Shown: piece by piece, positions 46,719 to 56,900 of the stretch
Layout of the letters: every line of letters starts with the position of its first letter
Numbering within the stretch: the first letter of the stretch is position 1
Assembly (NCBI RefSeq): GCF_038235435.1
Contig: NZ_CP151275.1
Coordinates: forward strand, 682,001-746,000
Length of the DNA stretch: 64,000 nt
From: Niveibacterium sp. SC-1
GTDB lineage: Bacteria; Pseudomonadota; Gammaproteobacteria; Burkholderiales; Rhodocyclaceae
Direction of reading: 5' to 3'
The notes under the pieces: model-generated
What the model saw: the letters and a program-made list of their open reading frames with translations, nothing else
Told to the model about the DNA's origin: nothing
Databases searched by the model: none
Translations under genes and position numbers: made by a program

Positions 46719-47205
46719 AGCTCATCATGTGGATCTTGGCTTCTGTCGCGCCGCGCTCGCTGTGATGGTGGCCGGGCGCATAGGCGCCGGCCTCCGGCTC
46801 GAAGGGCGCGGAGAGCGTGCGGACCTCGGCGTGCAGGCCGACCAGCATGGTGTGCAGAACATGGTCGGCCTGGATGCGCAGCCAGCTGCCGCCCTCATCC
46901 GAGCCGACCTGCACCGCCACATGGCGGTTCCCCAGGTGGTAGGCGGCGCGTGCGAGGGCGAGCGGGTCGGCGCAGCGCGCTTCCATCAGTTCTTCGGGTG
47001 CGGACACTACTTCGACGATGCGGCCGTCCTTGGCCTGCAGCTTGTCGCCGCCCCGCAGCAGGGTGCCGCGCGGCAGGAAGAGACCGACCTCTTCGCCGGT
47101 CGCGAGCTTCGTGCGCAGGCGGCTCTTGGTGCGGGCGTCGAAGTTCAGCACCAGCTGCTCGGTGGCGCGGGTGCTGCGTTCGGCAAGGGATTCGATCAAC
47201 AGCAT
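46717..47205 (-). CDS. ureE: Urease accessory nickel chaperone UreE
   Basis: A 162-residue nickel chaperone. The N-terminal peptide-binding domain and the C-terminal metal-binding domain ('[12 protein letters not shown]' and '[10 protein letters not shown]') are present. The C-terminal tail is only modestly His-rich ([10 protein letters not shown]). It starts 9 bases after the GNAT gene stop. Confidence 0.95.
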   Translation of the reverse strand: MLLIESLAERSTRATEQLVLNFDARTKSRLRTKLATGEEVGLFLPRGTLLRGGDKLQAKDGRIVEVVSAPEELMEARCADPLALARAAYHLGNRHVAVQVGSDEGGSWLRIQADHVLHTMLVGLHAEVRTLSAPFEPEAGAYAPGHHHSERGATEAKIHMMS

Positions 47206-47214
47206 GGTGGTCTC

Positions 47215-47700
47215 TCAGAGTGGCGCGGAGTCAGGCTCCGCTGCGAGGCGTTTTTCCATGAAGACCGATAGCGGGTCTTCCGCGTAGTCGCCAAACGGGC
47301 CGCGGATCTGGTAGCCGCCGCGTGTGTAGAGGGCGAGCGCGTCGGGTTGGTGGATGCCGGTTTCCAGCCGCGCCAGGGCATAGCCGTCGGCACGAGCGCG
47401 GCGCTCCAGTGCGGCGAGCAATGCGCGACCGATGCCGTTCCCGCGCGCCAGCGGTGCCACGATCATCCGTTTGATCTCGACGTAGTCCGCATGCCGGACA
47501 AAGGCGCCGCAGCCGCTCACGCTGCCTGCGCGCTCGGCGACGAGCAGGCTCACGTGCGGTTGGCGCAGCGCCTCGATGTCGAGCAGGTGATTGCTCTCGG
47601 CTGGATAGAGCGCCGCCATTTGTGCGTCCAGCGTTGCGATCAGGCTGCGAACCGCGGGTTCGGCCGGATCGCCAGCGCGGATGTGAAGGTCCGCGCTCAT
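47215..47700 (-). CDS. GNAT-family N-acetyltransferase (within urease operon)
   Basis: A 161-residue GNAT acetyltransferase. The acetyl-CoA loop is APLARGNGIGRALL (RxxGxG/A motif), and 'ARLETGIHQPDALALYTRGGYQ' is the usual C-terminal part. It overlaps the preceding GNAT gene by four bases and is followed by ureE after 9 bases. The acceptor substrate is unknown. It is not related closely in sequence to the next GNAT gene. Confidence 0.92.
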   Translation of the reverse strand: MSADLHIRAGDPAEPAVRSLIATLDAQMAALYPAESNHLLDIEALRQPHVSLLVAERAGSVSGCGAFVRHADYVEIKRMIVAPLARGNGIGRALLAALERRARADGYALARLETGIHQPDALALYTRGGYQIRGPFGDYAEDPLSVFMEKRLAAEPDSAPL

Positions 47701-48197
47701 AGCCTGCGCCCTACGATGACCAGCGAGCGCGCGACGCCGTCGAGCTGCGCCACATCGGGCAGGGTGCCCCAGCGGGAAAAACCCTCGGACTCGAAAAGCG
47801 CGAGGCTCGCGCGGTTGTGCAGGAAGATGAGCCCCACGAGATTGCGCAGGCCGATGTCGGGAGCATGCGCGATCGCGCGGCGCAGCAGCTCGCGGCCAAG
47901 GCCCTTGCCGCGTTCGGACGCGTCCACATAGACCGAGAGCTCTGCCGTCGCGTCATAGGCCGCGCGACTGTGGAAGGCGCTGTACGAAAGCCAGCCGACG
48001 AGCCGGCGCCCGCGCTCGGCCACCCACAGCGGATGCCGCTCCGGCTTGTGTGCCGCGAACCAGTCGGCCCGCTGCGCCACGCTCACCGGTTCGAGATCGG
48101 CCGTGACCTCGCGACTGGCGATGGTCTGGTTGTAGATCGCGACGACGCCGGGGAGGTCTTCCCCCACGGCATCGCGGATGGTCCAGACGTCGCTCAT
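47697..48197 (-). CDS. GNAT-family acetyltransferase, phosphinothricin-type
   Basis: A 166-residue GNAT protein beginning MSDVWTIRDAVGEDLPGVVAIYNQTI, with 'SVYVDASERGKGLGRELL' (acetyl-CoA loop) and 'NLVGLIFLHNRASLALFESEGF'. The N terminus and length are those of the PAT/YwnH/methionine-sulfoximine acetyltransferase group. It begins one base after ureC, so it is translated with the urease genes. Confidence 0.92.
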   Translation of the reverse strand: MSDVWTIRDAVGEDLPGVVAIYNQTIASREVTADLEPVSVAQRADWFAAHKPERHPLWVAERGRRLVGWLSYSAFHSRAAYDATAELSVYVDASERGKGLGRELLRRAIAHAPDIGLRNLVGLIFLHNRASLALFESEGFSRWGTLPDVAQLDGVARSLVIVGRRL

Positions 48198-48198
48198 C

Positions 48199-49898
<1,700 letters not shown>

Positions 49899-49899
<1 letters not shown>

Positions 49900-50204
49900 T
49901 ACAGCGCTCCCATCACGGCGGCGTTGAAGCCAAAGACCTTGCGCTCACCATCCAGCGCCACCAGTTCCACCGTGCGCGTCTGGCCCGGCTCGAAGCGGAC
50001 CGCGGTGCCGGCGGCGATGTTGAGGCGAAAGCCGCGTGCCGCCGTGCGATCGAAGTCCAGCGCCGCGTTGGTCTCGGCGAAGTGGTAGTGCGAGCCCACC
50101 TGCACCGGGCGGTCGCCGGTGTTGGCGACGGCCAGCGTGAGCGTGGCGCGGCCGGGGTTGAGCTCCAGCTCGCCGTCCAGGGTGTCGATTTCTCCGGGGA
50201 TCAT
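49899..50204 (-). CDS. ureB: Urease beta subunit
   Basis: A 101-residue subunit starting [18 protein letters not shown], with the family '[17 protein letters not shown]' and '[17 protein letters not shown]' blocks. A GTG two codons upstream (50210) is in frame, but the ATG at 50204 has GAGGA seven bases ahead of it. It lies 10 bases after ureA. Confidence 0.97.
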
Positions 50205-50214
50205 GGTCACGTCC

Positions 50215-50517
50215 TCACACGATGGGGTGATGCACGGTGACGAGCTTGGTGCCGTCGGGGAAGGTGGCTTCGACCTGGATCTCCGGGACCAGCTCGGCCA
50301 CGCCTTCCATCACGTCCTCGCGAGTGAGGAGCGTGGTGCCGTAGCTCATCAGCTCGGCGACGGTGCGGCCGTCGCGTGCGCCTTCCAGGATCGCCGCGGA
50401 GATGTAGGCCACCGCCTCCGGGTAGTTGAGCTTGAGGCCGCGCGCCTTGCGGCGTTCGGCGACGAGGCCGGCGGTGAAGATCAGAAGCTTGTCTTTCTCG
50501 CGGGGGGTGAGCTCCAT
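50215..50517 (-). CDS. ureA: Urease gamma subunit
   Basis: A 100-residue subunit: '[20 protein letters not shown]' at the N terminus, '[20 protein letters not shown]' and the C-terminal '[14 protein letters not shown]', as in all UreA. It follows ureD by 29 bases. Confidence 0.98.
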   Translation of the reverse strand: MELTPREKDKLLIFTAGLVAERRKARGLKLNYPEAVAYISAAILEGARDGRTVAELMSYGTTLLTREDVMEGVAELVPEIQVEATFPDGTKLVTVHHPIV

Positions 50518-50546
50518 GGGCGCTTCCTCGGATGAAGGTGTGGGGT

Positions 50547-51431
50547 CTAGGTGTTCCAGATGCGGGGAACGATTGCCGGTCGGCCCAGCAGCGGCGGGCG
50601 TAGCGCAGACCAGAGCTGGGTGAACCAGTGGCGGCCGGCCTCGGCGTGACTGCCGATCCAGCGTGCAAGTAGTACGCCGGGCAGGCGGGTGATCGCGCCG
50701 CGGCCATGCTGGGGCGCGATCTCGCGCAAAGCCTCGACCATGGCCGCGTCCACGCCGGTGTGCGCGACGAAGAAGGTGCCGAAAACCGGATCGCCGGCGA
50801 GTCCGGCCTGCGCGCCGAGCAGGGCATCGTCACCGTCCAGCGCGATGGCCTCGCGCCACAGCGGACGGCCTGCGCGTTCGATGCGGGTGGAGAGTTCCAG
50901 GCGGCCGCGGGTGAAACGTTCGCCGCGGGCGGTGCGGCCGAGGCAGATCATGTCCTGCCCAATGAGGGTCGCGTCGGCGGCGAGCCGGATCTGCGTCGCG
51001 CCACGCGCACGCGCTTCGTCGAAGACGATGCTCTCCTGCGGCAGCCATTCGAGTACGCCGCCCGCCTCCACCTCCAGCCGGATGTTCTGGCTGCCCCAAG
51101 CGCCGGCCGAGCGATACCACTTGCCGGCGCCCGGCGTGGTGAGCAGGGCATGCGCGCCCTCGGCGACGTGGATGTTGATCTGCAGGTGATCGCCCCCGGC
51201 GATGCCCGCGGGGGGGTGGATCAGGATGCCGTGGCAGACCGCCTCGCCTTCCGGGTAGAGCGGCTTCTGGAAGGCCAGTGGGCCGCGGTGGGCCCGGTTC
51301 ACCAGGCGCGTGGCCAGGCGGTCGCCCTCAGCGCGGCGGGCGAAACCCAGCTGCAGTTCCGCCTCCCAGCCCTTGGGCGTCGCGGTTTGCGGGCGCGTCG
51401 GGGCGAGGGTGGCGGGCTGTTCGGCGAGCAT
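50547..51431 (-). CDS. ureD: Urease accessory protein UreD (UreH)
   Basis: A 294-residue protein that binds apo-urease and helps UreF and UreG load nickel. '[17 protein letters not shown]' and '[12 protein letters not shown]' are conserved UreD blocks. The ATG at 51431 is taken; a longer frame reaches 51485. First gene of the urease operon; the promoter is presumably in the 87 bases before it, up to the queF stop. Confidence 0.94.
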   Translation of the reverse strand: MLAEQPATLAPTRPQTATPKGWEAELQLGFARRAEGDRLATRLVNRAHRGPLAFQKPLYPEGEAVCHGILIHPPAGIAGGDHLQINIHVAEGAHALLTTPGAGKWYRSAGAWGSQNIRLEVEAGGVLEWLPQESIVFDEARARGATQIRLAADATLIGQDMICLGRTARGERFTRGRLELSTRIERAGRPLWREAIALDGDDALLGAQAGLAGDPVFGTFFVAHTGVDAAMVEALREIAPQHGRGAITRLPGVLLARWIGSHAEAGRHWFTQLWSALRPPLLGRPAIVPRIWNT

Positions 51432-51518
51432 GGTTGGCGAAGCAGGAATGTCCCGATGGTCTCTCGTTGGCGGCGCGCCGGCCATACGCGAAATTGCGTA
51501 TTGGGAATCGCCGAAAGC

Positions 51519-52388
51519 CTATTGACGGATTTCGCCGGTGTTGTCAGGGGGCGCGATCGGGCCGCTGGCGCGGAAGGGGTTGATGTCCAGTCCGCCGCGC
51601 CGGGTGTAGCGCGCCCACACGGCGAGCTCGCTTGGCCGGCACTGGCGCTGGACGTCCATGAACACACGCTCCACGCACTGCTCGTGGAACTCGTTGTGCT
51701 GGCGGAAAGAGATCACGTAGCGCAGCAGCGCCTCGCGATCGATCGGCGCACCACGGTAGCGCACCACCAGCATGCCCCAGTCGGGCTGGCCGGTGACTAG
51801 GCAATTCGACTTGAGCAGATGCGAGTAAAGCGTTTCGCTGACCTCGGTGCCGGGGCTCGTGCGCAGCAGCTCGGGGGTCGGCTGGTAGCAGTCCACCTCA
51901 ATCTCCAGCCCGTCCAGCAACACGCCTTGCGGATAGGCGAGCGTGCGCGGCGGCTGGGCGCCCAGGGGCTGGATGGACACCGAGACCGGCGCGCCGGCTG
52001 CGGCGGAAAGATCCCTCGCCACGACGGCCTCGACCTCGGCGGCGCTGGCGAAGCGGCTCTGGTTGAAGGAGTTGAAGTAGAGCTTGAGCGACTTGGACTC
52101 GATCAGGCAGGGGCTTGCCGCCGGCACGCGTAGCTCGCCCAGGGCCACGACCGGCTTGCCGCGCGGATCGAGCCAGGAGAGTTCGTAGGCGTTCCACAGA
52201 TCCTCGCCGAAGAAGGGCAGCGTACCGGGCGCGATGCCCAGTTCGTCGCGCTTGCCCTGGCGCGGGATCGGAAACAACAGTTCGGGCGCGTACTGGTCGC
52301 GATAGGTGACCGCCTTGCCCAGCGGGGAGTGCTCGGCAGAGACGGATCCGGAAGTGGGGGATGCCGGGGGAGATGCAGGCTGGCTCAT
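51519..52388 (-). CDS. queF: NADPH-dependent 7-cyano-7-deazaguanine reductase
   Basis: A 289-residue long-form (YqcD) QueF that reduces preQ0 to preQ1 in queuosine synthesis. It has the catalytic Cys region 'LKSNCLVTGQPDWGMLVVRY' with the downstream Asp, and 'HNEFHEQCVERVF' with the Glu/His pair. The ATG at 52388 is chosen over the longer frame to 52499. It precedes ureD on the same strand. Confidence 0.95.
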   Translation of the reverse strand: MSQPASPPASPTSGSVSAEHSPLGKAVTYRDQYAPELLFPIPRQGKRDELGIAPGTLPFFGEDLWNAYELSWLDPRGKPVVALGELRVPAASPCLIESKSLKLYFNSFNQSRFASAAEVEAVVARDLSAAAGAPVSVSIQPLGAQPPRTLAYPQGVLLDGLEIEVDCYQPTPELLRTSPGTEVSETLYSHLLKSNCLVTGQPDWGMLVVRYRGAPIDREALLRYVISFRQHNEFHEQCVERVFMDVQRQCRPSELAVWARYTRRGGLDINPFRASGPIAPPDNTGEIRQ

Positions 52389-52512
52389 GCGCCGGATTGT
52401 AAGTCGCTCGGGGCGACCGTCGGCGCATGAACGCCATCGTCCGCAACAGATCAGACCCGCGGCGGCGCCCCCGCAGAGGCGCCGCCGCATTGCGGTCAAA
52501 GATGCGGCCCGC

Positions 52513-53343
52513 TCAGAAGTGCACTTCGGCCTTGAACATCGGCGCGCGGGTGGTGCAACCGGGCAGCGTCTCGTGGTCGTTGCCGAACTTGTTCTGCCAG
52601 TACTCGTAGCCCACGCCGACGAGGACCGTCCCCTTCTTCTCCATGAAGGCGCCGACGTCCAGCATCAGGAAGGCGTCCATCAGGGTTTCCGGCTTGGTGT
52701 CGCCGCCGAAGCCGTCCTTGCCCTTCTCGCCGGTGTAAGCCAAGAAGCCGTTGAACGCGAAGTTGGCCGGGCCGAGGTTGAAGGGGAAGCCCCAGGCCGC
52801 ACCGAGCCGCACTGCCGGCGAGAAGGTGACCGGCTTGCCGACGATGCCGTTGTTGTTGTGCTCGCGGTAGTAGGCCGCGGTCAGGTCCATCCAGCCGCCG
52901 GCGAAGCCGAGCTTGAAGGTCGGGCCGATGATCATCTTCGCGACTTCCGGCGCGAAAGCGGTGTTCTTGGCCGAGAGGTCGAAGCCGGTCGAAAGCGCGA
53001 TGTCATTGACCGGGCCGAAGGCGAGCTTGGTGCCGAAGGTCTTGTTGAGCGAGAGCTGGTGGTTGTAGACCACGTAGACCTCTTGCGCGCCTTCGGTGGA
53101 GTTGTTGGCCGGATCGTTGTCGTCGGACTTCAGGATGTCGACGTTGAAGAAGTTGCTGCCGTATTTGTAGCCACTGACATGGGTGAGCCCGACGATATTC
53201 TTGGCGATGTCCTTGTCGATCCCCGGTTCGCTGTATTTGCTGCTGTAGCGATAGCTGATCGAGGTGTCGCTCCAGTCGGCGGCCAGTGCGGCGGAGGATG
53301 AAACGGCAAGCGCGGCGGCGCATGCGACGAGACGGAATTTCAT
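52513..53343 (-). CDS. Tsx-like outer-membrane channel
   Basis: A 276-residue outer-membrane protein. The signal peptide is MKFRLVACAAALAVSSSAAL-A, then 'DWSDTSISYRYSSKYSEPG' and 'NIVGLTHVSGYKYGSNFFNV', typical of nucleoside-specific channel-forming Tsx/OmpK family barrels, ending in the beta-signal aromatic F (KAEVHF). GGGAGATCCC... precedes the start at 53343. It may let nucleosides or nucleobases in, which fits nearby guanine deaminase; this pairing is inference. Confidence 0.85.
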   Translation of the reverse strand: MKFRLVACAAALAVSSSAALAADWSDTSISYRYSSKYSEPGIDKDIAKNIVGLTHVSGYKYGSNFFNVDILKSDDNDPANNSTEGAQEVYVVYNHQLSLNKTFGTKLAFGPVNDIALSTGFDLSAKNTAFAPEVAKMIIGPTFKLGFAGGWMDLTAAYYREHNNNGIVGKPVTFSPAVRLGAAWGFPFNLGPANFAFNGFLAYTGEKGKDGFGGDTKPETLMDAFLMLDVGAFMEKKGTVLVGVGYEYWQNKFGNDHETLPGCTTRAPMFKAEVHF

Positions 53344-53773
53344 TTCGGGATCTCCCTGGTTTGCGATGAGGATTTCGCAGTCGACTTTCCCTTTTTGCGG
53401 TTCTGTCAATTGCGTTGAAATCGACTCTAGCAAGGCCCAAAAAGAGGGGTTCCTATATCCCGAATAAGCGCCTGCACATAGTTTCAGACCCTGCAGGCGC
53501 GGGATCTGCCAAAGGGCACGAAATGACGCAGGCTGGTGCGCAAGAACGCATGGCGCTCTCTGTCGTGGTGCGTCTCTTGCGGATTGTCGAATATGGTGAT
53601 TTCCGCGCCGCTAATGGCGTATGAATCCGATCCACGCGCGCTTCGGCGTATTTGCGACAGTGCTTCCGCGGTGTTTTCGGAAAAGCGGAAGAAAAAGAAA
53701 AGGCCCGGATAAATCCGGGCCTTTTCTTCTCCGGGCGATGAAGCCCGGAAGCGGCAGGAAAGCCTGTCGCGAA
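53344..53773 (-). other. Gene-free stretch upstream of the Tsx-like gene (430 bases)
   Basis: Holds the promoter of the Tsx-like gene on its left and, on its right, the terminator of the PEP-CTERM gene at 53698. No gene-like frame was seen. The part 53470-53640 is somewhat less GC-rich than the surroundings. Confidence 0.5.
53698..53725 (-). terminator. Intrinsic terminator after PEP-CTERM gene 1
   Basis: A 12-bp perfect stem AAAAGGCCCGGA/TCCGGGCCTTTT with a four-base loop; A- and T-rich flanks on both sides let it act for either strand. It is 48 bases beyond the stop of the minus-strand gene at 53774. Confidence 0.9.
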
Positions 53774-54253
53774 TTACATCGAACCGCTGCGGCGACGCAC
53801 GATCAGCATCAGCATGCCGAGGCCGGCAAGCAGCATGGCGTAGCTTTCAGGTTCGGGCACGGCCGTGGCGTAGGCCGTCAGGGCCACGCCGCCGCCGCCT
53901 GCGTTGCTCAGGCCGGCGACTGCGAAGTTGTAGAGGCCGCTGGAGAGACCGCTGAACGTCTGCGTGCTGTCGGCGAAGAATTTCTCGCCGATCTGGTTGA
54001 AGGAGGAGTCGAAGAGCGCGGCACCGGCAAACAGGGCGTTGAGGCCTTGCAGACCGATGGTGACGTCGGAGGGCGACGTCAGGTTGAAGGTCACCAGGCC
54101 GCCGAAGATGTCAGCCGTGTTCGGCGTCGACAGGGTCAGGAAGCTGGGCGATGCGCTCAGTGCGCCTAGCGACACGGCGTGCGCCGGGTTGGCGCCAATA
54201 GCCGCGGCACTCACGGCCAAAGGCAGAAACAGCTTTCGCAGCAGTTTGCTCAT
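53774..54253 (-). CDS. PEP-CTERM sorting-signal exported protein 1
   Basis: A 159-residue secreted protein: signal peptide (MSKLLRKLFLPLAVSAAA..., cleavage near AHA), a middle beta-rich Ser/Thr/Gly/Ala domain, and the C-terminal sorting signal VPEPESYAMLLAGLGMLMLI followed by RRR. Such proteins are cleaved by exosortase and carry exopolysaccharide/envelope functions. The longer frame to 54430 is a shadow. GGAGACCTCCC lies just before the ATG. A paralogue with similar leader and tail is at 54562. Confidence 0.92.
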   Translation of the reverse strand: MSKLLRKLFLPLAVSAAAIGANPAHAVSLGALSASPSFLTLSTPNTADIFGGLVTFNLTSPSDVTIGLQGLNALFAGAALFDSSFNQIGEKFFADSTQTFSGLSSGLYNFAVAGLSNAGGGGVALTAYATAVPEPESYAMLLAGLGMLMLIVRRRSGSM

Positions 54254-54293
54254 AGGGAGGTCTCCTGTAGGGGGTAGAGGCCTCAGCAGCAAT

Positions 54294-54308
54294 GCAGGTT
54301 GCATGCCA
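54294..54308 (-). promoter_or_regulatory. Sigma-54-type -24/-12 promoter of PEP-CTERM gene 1
   Basis: On the minus strand TGGCATGCAACCTGC matches the TGGCAC-N5-TTGC consensus, with the GG and GC pairs ten bases apart, the exact canonical spacing. The start site would be about 28 bases before the ATG at 54253. The same spacing and a similar distance occur before gene 2. Confidence 0.6.
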
Positions 54309-54514
54309 GCCGCGGCAGCCTCGGAGGAAAAGCCGCGCACCGCGGTGCGATGCGGGCTTTCCACGAGGAGACGTCGGCGGGCTGACAGCCGCTTGGGACG
54401 GGTGCGTCCGGATCCTGCGCACAGAATCAAGGCGCGGTTCCATGCCTATGCACCGGACTTTTGCACTGCAAGAACCGCTTCCGGATGCGGCGGGGGACCT
54501 TGTGTTTCAAGGGC

Positions 54515-54539
54515 GCGGCACCTCATTGCAAGGTGCCGC
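54515..54539 (-). terminator. Hairpin after PEP-CTERM gene 2
   Basis: A nine-bp perfect stem GCGGCACCT/AGGTGCCGC with a seven-base loop, 22 bases past the stop of the minus-strand gene at 54562. No T tract follows, so termination efficiency is doubtful. Confidence 0.5.
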
Positions 54540-54561
54540 GGTTGTTGCGGAGCAGCGACAG

Positions 54562-55047
54562 TCAGAACTGGGAGGAGCGGCGGCGGATGATCATGCCGAG
54601 CATGCCCAGGCCGGCGAGCAGCATGGCGTAGGTTTCGGGCTCGGGTACCGGCGAGGCCACGCCGCCCGTGATGACCAGGCCTTTGCTGAACGGCGCAGGC
54701 ACGATGCCCTGATAGCCCACATAGTAGGTTCCGCTGCCGAGGCCGGAGATGGACGCCTCGCTATTGATGGCATAGGTGCCGTACAGCAAGGAGGCGAAGG
54801 ACTGGCTCGAATACACGCCCCAATCGCCGGTAGCGCCACCAGCGAAAAGGCTGCTGACTCCGAGGGTGACATTGGCAGTCTCAGTCAGCGAAAAGCTGAC
54901 GAAATCGGAGAAGCTGCCCGTCGGATAGACGTTGGCGACCGCCGTGGCCGAGACCAGCGGCGAGAGGACGCCCAGTGTCACGGCATGACTGGCCGGGGCT
55001 GCCGCGAGAAACGCCAGCGGCAGTATGAGTTTGCGTAAGAGTTTCAT
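54562..55047 (-). CDS. PEP-CTERM sorting-signal exported protein 2
   Basis: A 161-residue exported protein: signal peptide MKLLRKLILPLAFLAAAPASHA, beta-rich Ser/Gly/Tyr middle domain, and the PEP-CTERM tail VPEPETYAMLLAGLGMLGMI followed by RRR. It shares leader and tail with the protein at 53774, while the middle parts differ, as expected for a family where only the sorting ends are conserved. No exosortase gene is in the window. Confidence 0.92.
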   Translation of the reverse strand: MKLLRKLILPLAFLAAAPASHAVTLGVLSPLVSATAVANVYPTGSFSDFVSFSLTETANVTLGVSSLFAGGATGDWGVYSSQSFASLLYGTYAINSEASISGLGSGTYYVGYQGIVPAPFSKGLVITGGVASPVPEPETYAMLLAGLGMLGMIIRRRSSQF

Positions 55048-55086
55048 CGGGGGCTCCTGGAGGGGGTGGGAAGCGTGTTTCCTTGA

Positions 55087-55101
55087 GCAACCGGTATGCC
55101 A
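55087..55101 (-). promoter_or_regulatory. Sigma-54-type -24/-12 promoter of PEP-CTERM gene 2
   Basis: On the minus strand TGGCATACCGGTTGC matches TGGCAC-N5-TTGC closely, with GG and GC ten bases apart. The ATG at 55047 is 39 bases past the GC element. Together with the site at 54294 it points to RpoN control of both genes. Confidence 0.75.
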
Positions 55102-55466
55102 ATGAGGCTGTAAGCGCCCCGGGGGTGTGACTTAGTGCCACGGAGAGCGATTAACTATTTGTTTATTAACAACAATACGACGTCATGGACGATCCGAAGC
55201 CTGCCCCGGAAGTACCTGCCACGACCCCGGAAAAGCGGTTTTCTGTGGCTATGTTGGTGCAGTGCAGCAGCGGTGTGCGCCAAAGCGGACAGACAAGTTC
55301 GCGAAGGGGCCGGAAATCCGCGCCTGTGGCCAATGCTTGTCGCCGAAAGCGTGAGGCTTATTTCCGCATGCCTCTCGAGCGGCTCGGGAAAGCACGAGAA
55401 AAGCCTTGCGACGCGGGCTTTTGCGGGCTTGTCGCAAATCCGCGACAGGCCCCGGTGAGCGTGCCT
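55102..55466. other. Gene-free stretch (365 bases)
   Basis: No gene seen. It begins with an AT-rich patch (about 55148-55180, TTAACTATTTGTTTATTAAC) that is unusual here and could be an upstream activator or IHF-type site for the sigma-54 promoter. The rest shows no clear feature; frames crossing it have shadow composition. Confidence 0.5.
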
Positions 55467-56801
55467 CTAGCCCTCTTGCTGGTGGGCCCGGCGACCCAGT
55501 ACATGAGTCGCCTGCACGCAGCGTTCATCCCCCAGTAGGGCGAGGGCGAAGAGCGTTTCGGGCAGGCTGTTGCTGCGCTGCAGTCGCCAGTCCAGCTCCG
55601 GGATGTTGGCGGGTGCCAGCACGACGAAGTCCGCTTCCTTGCCCACGGCAAAGTTGCCGATGTATTCAGCCAGCCCGAGGGCTTCTGCGCCACCCAGGGT
55701 GGCGAGGTACCAGGCGCGCAGCGGCGGCAGGGCGGCGCCAGCGAACTGGGAGACGCGATAGGCCTCGGCAAGCGTGCGGATCATCGAGAGCGAGGTGCCA
55801 CCACCGACGTCGGTGGCGAGCCCGGTGTGCACGCCCGCAGCGCGGGCTGCGGCATAGTCGAAGAAGCCGCTGCCCAGGAAGAGGTTGGAGGTCGGGCAGA
55901 AGGCCGCGGCCGTCTGGCTTTGCGCCATCCACTCGCGCTCTTCATCGGAAAGATGGATGCAGTGTCCGAAGATCGAGCGTGGGCCGGTGAGGCCGTGATG
56001 GGCGTAGACGTCGAGGTAGCTGCGGCGGTCGGGGAAAAGCTCGCGCACCCAGGCGATCTCGGCGGCGTTCTCGGCCAGGTGCGACTGCAGGTGCAGGTTG
56101 CCCCAGGCGCGGAAGAGTTCGCCCGCGACGGCCAACTGCTCCGGGCTGGAGGTCGGTGCGAAACGAGGCGTGAGCGTGTAGCGCAGGCGGCCGCGGCCGT
56201 GCCAGCGCTCGATCAGGTTGCGGCAGTCGCGTGCTGACTCGTCGGCGGTGTCGCGCAGGTTCTCCGGGCAGTTGCGATCCATCATCACCTTGCCGCAGAG
56301 CATGCGCAGCGCGTGGCGCTCGGCGGCCTCGAAGAAGGCGTCGGCCGAATGGGCGTGCACGGTGGCGAAGACCGAGGCCGTGGTGGTGCCGTGCGCGAGC
56401 AGCCGGCTGATGACGAATTCGGCGGTGTGGCGGGCGACCGCCGGATCGGCGAAGGCGGCCTCGGCGGGAAAGGTGTAGTCGGTGAGCCAGTCGAGCAACT
56501 GGCGTCCGAAGCTGCCGGTGACGCCCACCTGCGGGTAGTGGATGTGCGTGTCCACGAAGCCGGGCATCACCAGATGCCCGCGGTAGTCGAAGCGCTCCGC
56601 TGCTTCCTGCTCGGCCGCCGGCAGCGACTGGAAGGCCGTGAGTGTCGTGTCCCACGGCCCTGCATGGGCGATCAGGCCGTCACGCACCAGCAGGCCGCCG
56701 TCCTCGAAGTATTCGCAAGCCTCGGCCGAGTCCTCCTGACCCGGGTCGCGCAGGAAATGCAGTAGCTGGCCGCGGACGAGGCAGATGTCGACTTTGCTCA
56801 T
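55467..56801 (-). CDS. guaD: Guanine deaminase
   Basis: A 444-residue amidohydrolase that deaminates guanine to xanthine. The zinc ligands are in 'GFVDTHIHYPQVG', 'QSHLAEN', 'GHCIHLS' and the Asp in 'GLATDVGGGTS'; 'CPTSNLFLGSGFF' is also a GuaD block. Length matches the E. coli enzyme. It lies 99 bases downstream of the GH127 gene on the same strand, so it may or may not share that transcript. Confidence 0.95.
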   Translation of the reverse strand: MSKVDICLVRGQLLHFLRDPGQEDSAEACEYFEDGGLLVRDGLIAHAGPWDTTLTAFQSLPAAEQEAAERFDYRGHLVMPGFVDTHIHYPQVGVTGSFGRQLLDWLTDYTFPAEAAFADPAVARHTAEFVISRLLAHGTTTASVFATVHAHSADAFFEAAERHALRMLCGKVMMDRNCPENLRDTADESARDCRNLIERWHGRGRLRYTLTPRFAPTSSPEQLAVAGELFRAWGNLHLQSHLAENAAEIAWVRELFPDRRSYLDVYAHHGLTGPRSIFGHCIHLSDEEREWMAQSQTAAAFCPTSNLFLGSGFFDYAAARAAGVHTGLATDVGGGTSLSMIRTLAEAYRVSQFAGAALPPLRAWYLATLGGAEALGLAEYIGNFAVGKEADFVVLAPANIPELDWRLQRSNSLPETLFALALLGDERCVQATHVLGRRAHQQEG

Positions 56802-56900
56802 GGATCGCTTCCGTGGCGGAAGCCGGGCCGGTCGGCCCGGCGCTCCCGGTCGGACGTGATCCTAGAGCAGGCTACCGCGCGCCGCGATAGCCGCTGCCGA

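Noticed and set aside
52389..52512. PreQ1 riboswitch before queF
   Set aside because: The region upstream of queF was inspected for a small pseudoknot-type aptamer; nothing convincing was seen.
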